From contig JBKHXE010000044.1 in NCBI GenBank assembly GCA_046566185.1, positions 1 through 13,126 on the forward strand: DNA of 13,126 bases, written 5' to 3'. Positions within the stretch are counted from its first letter, which is position 1; each line of letters opens with the position of its first letter. Below, piece after piece: positions 1-6,426 of this stretch. The notes under the pieces are model-generated. The model searched no databases. It was not told where the DNA came from and worked only from the letters and a program-made list of their open reading frames with translations. The translations under genes and the position numbers were made by a program. This DNA is from SCSIO-59966 sp046566185. Its GTDB lineage: Bacteria > Actinomycetota > Actinomycetes > Actinomycetales > SCSIO-59966.

Positions 1-2
1 TC

Positions 3-77
3 GTGGCCGGCCGGCTGCGGGTCTCCGCGCCCTGGCGGCTGGGCCGGGGCCGCGGCCCGGTCGCCCACACCCACTGA
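3..77 (+). CDS. thiD: C-terminal end of a ThiD-like HMP-phosphate kinase (partial)
   Basis: An open frame enters from the left edge and stops at TGA 75-77, giving about 24 visible residues that end LGRGRGPVAHTH. The family knowledge used is that ThiD (hydroxymethylpyrimidine/HMP-phosphate kinase, cytosolic, thiamine pathway) typically ends with a glycine-rich segment of the form GxGxGPVxHxH, which this tail resembles. The stop lies 23 nt before the thiC start, so the two genes probably share a transcript, and a ThiD next to ThiC makes pathway sense because ThiC makes the HMP-phosphate that ThiD phosphorylates. The identification rests on about a dozen residues plus context, so another protein ending by chance in this way is possible. 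The true start is outside the window. Confidence 0.55.
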   Translation: MAGRLRVSAPWRLGRGRGPVAHTH

Positions 78-88
78 CCCCTCACCTC

Positions 89-94
89 AAGGAG
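89..94 (+). promoter_or_regulatory. Ribosome binding site of thiC
   Basis: AAGGAG lies 6 nt before the ATG at 101. It is one of the strongest Shine-Dalgarno sequences in the window and fixes the thiC start. The 23-nt gap between the upstream stop and this start leaves no room for a TPP riboswitch here, so any thiamine control would have to act further upstream. Confidence 0.8.
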
Positions 95-100
95 AGCAGC

Positions 101-1804
101 ATGCACCTGCACCCGTCCCACAGCACCGTCCACCGCACCGGCTCGCGGCCGGACCTGCGCGTGCCGTTCACCCGCGTCGCCCTGACCAACGGGGAGACCT
201 TCGACCGCTACACCACCGCCGGCCCGGGCAGCGACCCCACGCAGGGCCTGCCGCCGCTGCGGGAGCACTGGATCGCCGAGCGCGGCGACACCGAGCAGTA
301 CGACGGCCGTCCCGTCGCGCTGGTCGACGACGGCAGGGGCGCGGTCCGGCGCGGCGCCGCCCGAGAGCAGTGGACCGGCCCGGCCCGGCGTCCCCGCCGG
401 GGCACGGGCACGCTCACCCAGATGCACTACGCGCGCCGGGGGGTCGTCACCCCGGAGATGGAGTACGTCGCGCTGCGCGAGGGCTGCCACGTCGAGCTGG
501 TGCGCTCGGAGGTGGCGGCCGGCCGGGCGATCATCCCGCTCAACGTCAACCACCCCGAGGCCGAGCCGATGGTCATCGGCCGCCGGTTCCTGGTGAAGGT
601 CAACGCCAACATCGGCAACTCCGCGGTCACCAGCTCCATCGCCGAGGAGGTCGACAAGCTCACCTGGGCGGTCACGTGGGGCGCCGACACCGTCATGGAC
701 CTCTCCACCGGCGACGACATCCACACCACCCGCGAGTGGATCCTGCGGAACTCACCCGTGCCGATCGGCACCGTGCCGATCTACCAGGCCCTGGAGAAGG
801 TCGACGGCGAGGCCCACCGGCTGACCTGGGAGGTCTTCCGCGACACCGTGATCGAGCAGTGCGAGCAGGGCGTGGACTACATGACCATCCACGCCGGCGT
901 GCTGCTGCGGTACGTGCCGCTGACCGCGCAGCGCATCACCGGCATCGTCTCCCGCGGCGGCTCCATCATGGCCGGCTGGTGCCTGGCCCACCACGAGGAG
1001 AACTTCCTGTACACGCACTTCGACGAGCTCTGCGAGATCTTCGCCCGGTACGACGTGTCGTTCTCCCTCGGCGACGGGCTCCGGCCCGGCTGCACGGCCG
1101 ACGCCAACGACGAGGCGCAGCTCTCCGAGCTGCGCACGCTCGCCGAGCTGACGCAGCGGGCGTGGGCGCACGACGTCCAGGTCATGGTCGAGGGCCCGGG
1201 GCACGTGCCGCTGAACCTCGTGGAGGAGAACGTCACCCTCCAGCAGGAGTGGTGCCACGGCGCGCCGTTCTACACGCTCGGGCCGCTGGCCACCGACATC
1301 GCGCCCGGCTACGACCACATCACGTCCGCGATCGGTGCGGCCGCGATCGCCATGCACGGAACGGCGATGCTGTGCTACGTGACCCCGAAGGAGCACCTGG
1401 GGCTGCCCAACCGGGACGACGTCAAGACCGGAGTGATCACCTACAAGCTGTCCGCCCACGCCGCCGACGTCGCCAAGGGGCACCCCCGGGCCCGCGACTG
1501 GGACGACGCGCTGTCCAGGGCCCGCTTCGAGTTCCGCTGGCACGACCAGTTCGCGCTGTCGCTCGACCCGCACACGGCCGAGGCCTTCCACGACGAGACG
1601 CTGCCGGCCGAGGCCAGCAAGACCGCGCACTTCTGCTCGATGTGCGGCCCGAAGTTCTGCTCCATGCGCATCAGCCAGGACGTGCGTCGGTACGCCGAGG
1701 AGCACGGCCTGGACGACGAGTCCGCGCTCGACGACGGCATGCGCGCCAAGTCACGGGAGTTCGTCGAGCTCGGCAGCTCGGTGTACGTGCACCGTGTCGA
1801 CTGA
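101..1804 (+). CDS. thiC: Phosphomethylpyrimidine synthase ThiC
   Basis: ThiC is a radical-SAM enzyme that rearranges aminoimidazole ribotide (AIR) to hydroxymethylpyrimidine phosphate, the pyrimidine half of thiamine. The 567-residue product is within the usual size range. Visible family blocks are NANIGNSAV near residue 168, TVPIYQAL near 224, the SRGGSIMAGW block near 284 and EGPGHVPLN near 364. The C-terminal CX2CX4C cluster motif has cysteines 512, 515 and 520 (CSMCGPKFC). All expected parts are present, so it looks active. The start is set by AAGGAG 6 nt upstream. It follows a probable thiD tail, and its last 11 nt overlap the GTG start of bluB. Anaerobes use ThiC paralogues (Bza proteins) to make benzimidazole lower ligands, but the full length and thiD neighbour favour ordinary ThiC here. 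Confidence 0.97.
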   Translation: MHLHPSHSTVHRTGSRPDLRVPFTRVALTNGETFDRYTTAGPGSDPTQGLPPLREHWIAERGDTEQYDGRPVALVDDGRGAVRRGAAREQWTGPARRPRRGTGTLTQMHYARRGVVTPEMEYVALREGCHVELVRSEVAAGRAIIPLNVNHPEAEPMVIGRRFLVKVNANIGNSAVTSSIAEEVDKLTWAVTWGADTVMDLSTGDDIHTTREWILRNSPVPIGTVPIYQALEKVDGEAHRLTWEVFRDTVIEQCEQGVDYMTIHAGVLLRYVPLTAQRITGIVSRGGSIMAGWCLAHHEENFLYTHFDELCEIFARYDVSFSLGDGLRPGCTADANDEAQLSELRTLAELTQRAWAHDVQVMVEGPGHVPLNLVEENVTLQQEWCHGAPFYTLGPLATDIAPGYDHITSAIGAAAIAMHGTAMLCYVTPKEHLGLPNRDDVKTGVITYKLSAHAADVAKGHPRARDWDDALSRARFEFRWHDQFALSLDPHTAEAFHDETLPAEASKTAHFCSMCGPKFCSMRISQDVRRYAEEHGLDDESALDDGMRAKSREFVELGSSVYVHRVD

Positions 1805-2474
1805 GGTGCGGCTGCCCAGCACGGACGTGGGCCTGTACCAGGCGATCCATCGTCGCCGCGACGTCCGGGCGGAGTTCTCCGGGGAGCCGGTGCCCGAGGA
1901 CGTCCTGCGTCGGGTGCTCGAGGCCGCCCACGCCGCCCCAAGCGTCGGTCACAGCCAGCCGTGGGACTTCGTCCTCGTCCGCAGCACCGAGACGCTGCGC
2001 CGGTTCCACGAGCACGTCGAGCAGGAGCGCGCCGTCTTCGCCGCAACGCTGGCGGGGGAGCGACGCGAGACCTTCGCGAGGATCAAGGTCGAGGGGGTGA
2101 TGGAGTCGGGCCTCGGCGTCGTCGTGACCTACGACGCCGGCCGTGGCGGGCCGTCGGTGCTCGGTCGGCACTCGATCGCCGACGCGGGCCTGTACTCCAC
2201 CTGCCTCGCCATCCAGAACCTGTGGCTGGCAGCGACCGCGGAGGGGCTCGGTGTGGGCTGGGTGTCGTTCTACCGCGAGGAGTTCCTGCAGGACCTCGTC
2301 GGCATCCCGGGACACGTCCGCCCGGTGGCGTGGTTGTGCGTCGGGTCCGTCACCCGGCTCCAGGACACCCCGGACCTCGAGCGCCACGGGTGGCGACGCA
2401 AGCGGCCGCTCGAGCAGGCGGTGCACCTCGAGCGGTACGGCGAGGTGGTCGACCGACCGGCTCCGGTAGGGTGA
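1794..2474 (+). CDS. bluB: 5,6-dimethylbenzimidazole synthase BluB
   Basis: BluB is a flavin-destroying nitroreductase-fold enzyme that uses oxygen to break reduced FMN into 5,6-dimethylbenzimidazole, the lower ligand of B12. The 226-residue protein has the BluB signature RRRDVRAEF at about 20-28 and AAPSVGHSQPW at 47-57, followed by the nitroreductase core and GVGWVSFYREEFL near 160. The GTG at 1794 lies inside the thiC end (11-nt overlap), which suggests translational coupling. A second in-frame GTG at 1806 is an alternative start and would remove the overlap. I prefer 1794 but cannot prove it. The stop TGA (2472-2474) overlaps a -10-like hexamer for the following riboswitch leader. The product supplies the substrate that CobT, at the far end of the window, activates. 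Oxygen dependence indicates an aerobic host. Confidence 0.93.
   Translation: MSTEVRLPSTDVGLYQAIHRRRDVRAEFSGEPVPEDVLRRVLEAAHAAPSVGHSQPWDFVLVRSTETLRRFHEHVEQERAVFAATLAGERRETFARIKVEGVMESGLGVVVTYDAGRGGPSVLGRHSIADAGLYSTCLAIQNLWLAATAEGLGVGWVSFYREEFLQDLVGIPGHVRPVAWLCVGSVTRLQDTPDLERHGWRRKRPLEQAVHLERYGEVVDRPAPVG
2467..2472 (+). promoter_or_regulatory. -10-like hexamer of the cobG-operon leader
   Basis: TAGGGT fits the actinobacterial TANNNT -10 pattern and lies at the very end of bluB, its last base being the first base of the bluB stop. It is followed by GAC...CGCCAGTC, the same arrangement seen after the hexamer at 7647-7652, which precedes the other riboswitch. No convincing -35 is seen. Transcription would be expected to start near 2479. 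Support is position and the repeated arrangement only. Confidence 0.4.
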
Positions 2475-2476
2475 CG

Positions 2477-2569
2477 GCCGCCAGTCGTGCTCCACGAGGT
2501 GGAGTCAGGGAACCCGGTGCGCTCCGCTCCGGTTGATCCCGAGTCCGAAGACCTGCTGGCCCTGGCGGC
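2477..2569 (+). promoter_or_regulatory. Cobalamin riboswitch aptamer, compact variant
   Basis: Conserved B12-riboswitch core pieces are visible: AGGGAA (2507-2512), then a CCGG/CCGG stem (2514-2517 with 2529-2532) carrying the usual GGTG, then GAGTCCGAAGACCTGC (2541-2556). GCCGCCAG (2477-2484) is perfectly complementary to CTGGCGGC (2562-2569) and can close the domain as P1. A small CTCCAC/GTGGAG hairpin (2490-2504) sits before the core. Compared with the second riboswitch in this window, the segment normally written CCCGCAACUGU plus its following hairpin is missing: TCCC runs straight into GAGTCCG. Loop L5 is also longer (11 nt instead of 7). It is therefore a reduced member that may bind ligand differently or weakly. 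It precedes the cobG-cobH-cobIJ-cobM operon, as expected for B12 feedback. Confidence 0.75.
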
Positions 2570-2615
2570 GATCGCCGCCAGGTCATCACCGGACCCCGCG
2601 CCAGGGTCCATGACC
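2561..2615 (+). promoter_or_regulatory. Expression platform of the cobG-operon riboswitch
   Basis: Two strong hairpins lie between aptamer and gene. The first is a perfect 22-nt palindrome at 2561-2582 (arms CCTGGCGGC and GCCGCCAGG, loop GATC). The second is a 12-bp stem at 2581-2615 made of GGTCAT with ATGACC and GGACCC with GGGTCC, with a 4-nt bulge (CACC) and the loop CGCGCCA. The 5' arm of the palindrome is also needed for P1 of the aptamer, so P1 and this hairpin exclude each other. No U-tract follows either hairpin, so neither is a classic intrinsic terminator. Control of translation or Rho-dependent control is possible. Confidence 0.55.
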
Positions 2616-2631
2616 AGATGGGGTACCCAGC

Positions 2632-3477
2632 GTGCCAGCCGTCCGAGACCGACGAGACCGTTGCCCCGGTGCGATGCGGCCGTGGCCGGCCGACGACGGC
2701 CTGCTCGTGCGGCTCCGGCTGATCGGCGGGCGCGTGCGGTCGACGCAGCTCGAGGCGGTGGCCGCCGCGGCCGAGCGGTACGGCGACGGGCGCGTCCACG
2801 TGACGTCGCGCGCCAACCTCCAGGTGCGGGGGCTGCCGGGCGCGGCCGGTCACCTCGACCCGGCGGCGCTGGCGGCCCTCGACGCGACCGGCCTGCTGCC
2901 GACGCGGACGCACGAGCTGGTGCGCAACGTGATGGTCTCCCCGCAGACCGGGCTGGCCGGCGGTCGCGCCGACCTCCGGCCGGTCAGCCGCGAGCTCGAC
3001 GCCCTGCTCTGCTCCGACCCGCGGGCGGCCCGGCTGCCGGGACGGTTCCTGTTCGCCCTGGACGACGGCAGGGGAGACCTCCGCGAGCGGCCCTGCGACC
3101 TCGGGCTCGTCGCGCTGGACGGCGGGACGGCCCAGCTGCGCGTGGGCCCGGCCTGGGGCCCGGTCGTGGGACTCCTCGACGCGGCGCGCACCCTCGCGGC
3201 CCTCGCCGTCCGGTTCCTCGACCTGCGCGGAGACCGCCCGAGCGCGCCGTGGCACGTGGCCGAGCTCGGCCACCCGCTCGCCGACGAGGCGCCGCCCGAC
3301 CCGCGACTGCCGCCGGCGGCGCCGCCCCTGTCGTTCGGTGACGTCCCGGGGGGCCGCCACGTCGGGGTGCCGCCGTCCGGCCTCGACGCCGTCGCCGTCG
3401 CGGAGCTGACGGCGGGCACCGACCACGTCGTCGTCACCCCCTGGCGCGGCGTGCTCGTCCCGGAGGGCCACCGGTGA
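2632..3477 (+). CDS. cobG: CobG-like precorrin-3B synthase, C-terminally truncated
   Basis: CobG normally oxidises precorrin-3A to precorrin-3B (hydroxylactone) with oxygen, preparing ring contraction by CobJ. It is related to nitrite/sulfite reductases. The 281-residue product starts in family style (RDRCPGAM, residues 8-15), has the ferredoxin-like half-domain with TSRANLQVRGL at 58-68, RNVMVSP at 98-104 and PGRFLFALDDG at 136-146, and ends at TPWRGVLVPEGHR (269-281). Full-length family members run about 360-460 residues and continue from this PWR motif into a region with CX5C and CX3C cysteine pairs that bind the [4Fe-4S] cluster. That part is absent. The only cysteines are 11, 127 and 155, which form no such motif. 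The stop overlaps the cobH GTG by 4 nt and nothing resembling the missing part follows. The GTG at 2632 is preferred over ATG 2674 because it retains the conserved RCPG segment. A GGGG (2620-2623) is its weak ribosome site. Confidence 0.85.
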   Translation: MPAVRDRRDRCPGAMRPWPADDGLLVRLRLIGGRVRSTQLEAVAAAAERYGDGRVHVTSRANLQVRGLPGAAGHLDPAALAALDATGLLPTRTHELVRNVMVSPQTGLAGGRADLRPVSRELDALLCSDPRAARLPGRFLFALDDGRGDLRERPCDLGLVALDGGTAQLRVGPAWGPVVGLLDAARTLAALAVRFLDLRGDRPSAPWHVAELGHPLADEAPPDPRLPPAAPPLSFGDVPGGRHVGVPPSGLDAVAVAELTAGTDHVVVTPWRGVLVPEGHR

Positions 3478-4142
3478 CCGAGCCGAGAAGGCCCTCGCGC
3501 CACTACGACTACGTCGCCTCCGGCCCCTCGATCTACACCGACTCGTTCGCCACGATCCGTCGCGAGGCGGACCTGAGCCGGGTGCCCGCGGACGCCGAGA
3601 AGCTCGCCGTCCGGATGATCCACGGCAGCGGACAGGTCGACCTCGCCGCCGACCTCGTCGTGCACCCGCGCCTGGTGACCGCGGCGCGGGCCGCGCTGGA
3701 GTCGGGCGCGCCCATCCTGTGCGACGCCACGATGGTCGCCACCGGCGTCACCCGGAGCCGGCTGCCCCGGGACAACGAGGTGCTCTGCTTCCTCCACGAC
3801 GACCGGGTCCCGGCTCTGGCCGAACAGTGGCGGACCACGCGCACCGCCGCCGCGGTGTCACTGTGGGAGCCGTACCTCGACGGCGCCGTCGTGGCGGTCG
3901 GCAACGCCCCCACCGCGCTGTTCCACCTGCTCGAGATGGTCCTCGACGGCGCACCGCGCCCCGCCGCGGTCGTCGGCTGCCCGGTGGGGTTCATCGGCGC
4001 CGCGGAGTCCAAGCAGGCCCTCGTCGACCTCGCCGCCCGGCACGGCGTCGACCTCCCGTACGTCACCGTCCGCGGCCGTCGAGGCGGGTCGGCCATGACC
4101 TCGTCCGCCCTCAACGCCCTCGCCCGGGAGGAGGAGGAGTGA
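3474..4142 (+). CDS. cobH: Precorrin-8X methylmutase CobH
   Basis: CobH moves the C11 methyl group to C12, converting precorrin-8X to hydrogenobyrinic acid, a coloured, stable corrin. The 222-residue protein shows the CbiC/CobH pattern: YDYVASGPSIYTDSFATIR (11-29), the RMIHGSGQVDL block with the expected active-site histidine at position 50, then ILCDATMVATGV, AVGNAPTAL, and GCPVGFIGAAESK near 168-180. Length is normal for the family. The GTG start overlaps the cobG stop (GTGA) and its own stop overlaps the cobIJ GTG in the same way, so translation is probably coupled along the operon. No key residue appears missing. The run of glutamates at the C-terminus (EEEE) comes from a GAG repeat that also serves as the purine-rich ribosome site for cobIJ. 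Confidence 0.96.
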   Translation: MTEPRRPSRHYDYVASGPSIYTDSFATIRREADLSRVPADAEKLAVRMIHGSGQVDLAADLVVHPRLVTAARAALESGAPILCDATMVATGVTRSRLPRDNEVLCFLHDDRVPALAEQWRTTRTAAAVSLWEPYLDGAVVAVGNAPTALFHLLEMVLDGAPRPAAVVGCPVGFIGAAESKQALVDLAARHGVDLPYVTVRGRRGGSAMTSSALNALAREEEE

Positions 4143-5659
4143 CCGGTCACTTCTACGGCGTCGGCGTCGGCCCCGGCGACCCGGAGCTCATCACGCGCAA
4201 GGGCGCCAGCCTCATCGAGAGCGCGGACGTGATCGCCTACCACGCCGGTGTCGGCAAGGAGTCCAACGCCCGCCGCACCGCCGCGGGCCTGTTCCTCGAC
4301 GGCGTCGTCGAGGAGGAGCTCACCTACCCGGTGACGACGGGGACGACCGACCACCCCGGCGGGTACGCCGGGGCGCTCGCCGACTTCTACGAGCGGTCCG
4401 CTGCCCGGCTCGCGGCCCACCTCGACGCCGGGCGCGACGTCGTCCTGCTCGCCGAGGGCGACCCGCTGTTCTACGGCTCGTTCATGTACATGCACGACCG
4501 GCTGTCCGGCACCTACCCGACCGAGGTCGTGCCCGGGGTGCCGGCCTTCGCGGCCGCCGCCGCTGCGGCGGCCGCGCCCCTGGCGCGCCAGACCGACGTG
4601 CTCACCGTGCTGCCCGGCACGATGCCCGAGCCCGAGCTCGCGCGCCGGCTGGCGGACACGGACGCCGCGGTCATCATGAAGCTCGGCCGCACCTTCCCGG
4701 CCGTCCGGCGGGCGCTGGAGGCCTCCGGCCGGCTGGACCACGCGCTCTACGTCGAGCGTGCCTCGATGCCGGGACAGCGCTGGCTGCCGGTGGCCGAGGT
4801 CGACGCCGACACGGTGCCGTACTTCGCGCTCGTCGTCGTCACCGGCGACACCCGCAACGGACGGCGGTCCCGCCACCGCAGCGACGGGGTCGAGGCGGAC
4901 GCCGGGCAGGCCGGGCAGGCGGGGCCCGCCGCGGAGCTGCTGGTGGTCGGCCTGGGCCCGGGCCCGGACGCCTGGCTCACCCCCGAGGCCTCGGCCGCGC
5001 TGGCGCAGGTCGACCACGTCGTCGGCTACGGCCCGTACCTCGACCGCGTGCCGCAGCGCAGCGGCCTGACGCGCCACGCGTCCGGCAACACCGTCGAGGT
5101 CGACCGCGCCCGCCACGCCCTCGGCCTCGCCCGGGCCGGTGAGAGGGTCGCCGTCGTCTCCGGCGGCGACGCGGGCGTCTTCGGGATGGCCGCCGCCGTC
5201 TTCGAGGCGGCCGAGGACCCCGCGTACGCCGACGTGGCGATCCGCGTCCTGCCGGGTGTCAGCGCGGTCCAGGCGGTCGCGGCCCGGGCCGGCGCCCCGA
5301 TCGGGGCCGACTTCGCCGTCGTCTCCCTGTCGGACCGGCTCAAGCCGTGGGCGGTCGTCGAGCGGCGGCTCCGGGCCGTCGCCGAGGCCGACCTCGTGCT
5401 GGCGATCTACAACCCGGCGTCCCGGTCGCGCACCGGGCAGATCGCGACCGCGCAGCGGGTCCTGCTCGAGCACCGCAAGCCCGACACCGTCGTCGTCGTC
5501 GGCCGCGACGTCGGCCGCGCCGAGGAGTCGCTCACGGTGACGACGCTGGCCGAGCTCGACCCGGCCACCATCGACATGAAGTGCCTGCTCGTCGTGGGCG
5601 CCGACTCCACGCGCGTCGGCCGGGCGGGCGTCTGGACGCCGCGGTTCGTGGAGGGCTGA
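4139..5659 (+). CDS. cobIJ: CobI-CobJ fusion: precorrin-2 C20- and precorrin-3B C17-methyltransferase
   Basis: Two tetrapyrrole methylases in one 506-residue chain. Residues 1 to about 240 are CobI-like (SAM-dependent methylation of precorrin-2 at C20): GVGVGPGDPEL at 6-16, AEGDPLFYGS at 105-114 and VVPGVPAF at 130-137. A linker rich in Gly, Ala and Arg (about 241-265) joins this to a CobJ-like half (C17 methylation with ring contraction): VVGLGPGPDAWLTPEA near 269-284, VVSGGDAGVFGMA near 338-350 and the YNPASRSR block near 424. Both active halves look intact. Such a fusion is known from actinobacteria, including Mycobacterium, so it is typical rather than odd. The GTG at 4139 overlaps the cobH stop and the stop overlaps the cobM ATG. 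A much longer upstream open frame (from 3719) is only read-through of the cobH region in another frame. Confidence 0.95.
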   Translation: MTGHFYGVGVGPGDPELITRKGASLIESADVIAYHAGVGKESNARRTAAGLFLDGVVEEELTYPVTTGTTDHPGGYAGALADFYERSAARLAAHLDAGRDVVLLAEGDPLFYGSFMYMHDRLSGTYPTEVVPGVPAFAAAAAAAAAPLARQTDVLTVLPGTMPEPELARRLADTDAAVIMKLGRTFPAVRRALEASGRLDHALYVERASMPGQRWLPVAEVDADTVPYFALVVVTGDTRNGRRSRHRSDGVEADAGQAGQAGPAAELLVVGLGPGPDAWLTPEASAALAQVDHVVGYGPYLDRVPQRSGLTRHASGNTVEVDRARHALGLARAGERVAVVSGGDAGVFGMAAAVFEAAEDPAYADVAIRVLPGVSAVQAVAARAGAPIGADFAVVSLSDRLKPWAVVERRLRAVAEADLVLAIYNPASRSRTGQIATAQRVLLEHRKPDTVVVVGRDVGRAEESLTVTTLAELDPATIDMKCLLVVGADSTRVGRAGVWTPRFVEG

Positions 5660-6426
5660 TGGTCGTCCACTTCGTGGGTGCCGGGCCCGGCGCGGCCGAC
5701 CTGCTGACCGTTCGAGCGACCCGGCTGCTGGCCGAGGCGGACGTCGTGCTCTACCCGGGCACGTACCTCGACCCGGAGGTCCTCGGTCACGTCAGCCCGG
5801 GGGCCGAGCTGGTCGACACGCAGCACCTCGACCTCGACCGGATCACCGAGCGCCTGACCGTCGCCCACCGCGAGGGCAAGGACGTCGTCCGCCTCGCCTC
5901 CGGCGACCTGTCGGTCTACTCGGCGCTCGCCGAGCAGACCCGCCGGCTCGACGCCGCCGGGGTGCCGTGGGACGTCACGCCGGGCGTGCCGGCCTACGCC
6001 GCCGCGGCGGCCGCGGTGGGCCGCGAGCTGACCGTTCCGCTGGTCTCCCAGTCCGTCGTGCTGACCCGTACCCAGGCCCGCTCGACGGCGATGCCCGACA
6101 CCGAGTCGCTGTCCGCGTACGCGGCGACGCGCGCGACGCTCGTGCTGCACCTGGCGATCACGCGGGCGCGGGAGCTGATGGCGGAGCTGGAGCCGGAGTA
6201 CGGCGCCGACTGCCCCGTCGCCGTCGTCCACCGCGCGAGCCAGCCCGACGAGCTCGTCCTGCGCGGCACGGTCGCCACGATCGCCGACGCCGTCGAGGCG
6301 GCCGGGCTGCGGCAGGCCGCGGTCATCCTCGTCGGCCGGGCGCTCGACCCCCGGCCCGGCGGCGAGTCGTACCTCTACGACGCCCGCCGCGACCGCCGGG
6401 TCACACCGGGTCAGCCACCCGCGTAG
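5659..6426 (+). CDS. cobM: Precorrin-4 C11-methyltransferase CobM
   Basis: CobM methylates precorrin-4 at C11 to give precorrin-5, with SAM as donor. The 255-residue product is a single tetrapyrrole-methylase domain: VGAGPGAADLLT at 6-17, LYPGTYLDPEVL near 31-42, RLASGDLSVYSA at 78-89, VTPGVPAYAAAAA near 110 and the VLTRTQARSTAMP block near 135, all typical of CobM/CbiF. The ATG overlaps the cobIJ stop as ATGA, so it is the last gene of the first operon. Its 3' end overlaps the end of cobL on the other strand by 16 nt, leaving no space for a dedicated terminator between the two convergent genes. Confidence 0.95.
   Translation: MVVHFVGAGPGAADLLTVRATRLLAEADVVLYPGTYLDPEVLGHVSPGAELVDTQHLDLDRITERLTVAHREGKDVVRLASGDLSVYSALAEQTRRLDAAGVPWDVTPGVPAYAAAAAAVGRELTVPLVSQSVVLTRTQARSTAMPDTESLSAYAATRATLVLHLAITRARELMAELEPEYGADCPVAVVHRASQPDELVLRGTVATIADAVEAAGLRQAAVILVGRALDPRPGGESYLYDARRDRRVTPGQPPA

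Noticed and set aside
78..100. TPP riboswitch directly before thiC
   Set aside because: The gap is only 23 nt and holds just the ribosome binding site. Any TPP element would have to be outside the window.
101..1804. ThiC being a benzimidazole-forming paralogue (Bza-type)
   Set aside because: Length, N-terminal region and probable thiD neighbour fit ordinary ThiC, and BluB already supplies the lower ligand.
2561..2615. Intrinsic terminator before cobG
   Set aside because: The hairpins are strong but no run of T follows, so I record them as an expression platform and not as a terminator.
2487..3341. A 284-codon open frame overlapping the first riboswitch and cobG in another frame
   Set aside because: Its product is Arg/Ala/Pro-rich low-complexity, typical of shadow frames in high-GC DNA, and cobG in the other frame matches a real family.
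3440..3520. Recent frameshift separating CobG from a surviving C-terminal part
   Set aside because: The bases after the cobG stop encode the conserved CobH N-terminus, so no CobG remnant with cluster cysteines is present in any frame there.
4139..5659. CobI-CobJ fusion as a novelty
   Set aside because: This fusion is already known in actinobacteria such as Mycobacterium, so it is annotated but not reported as a finding.
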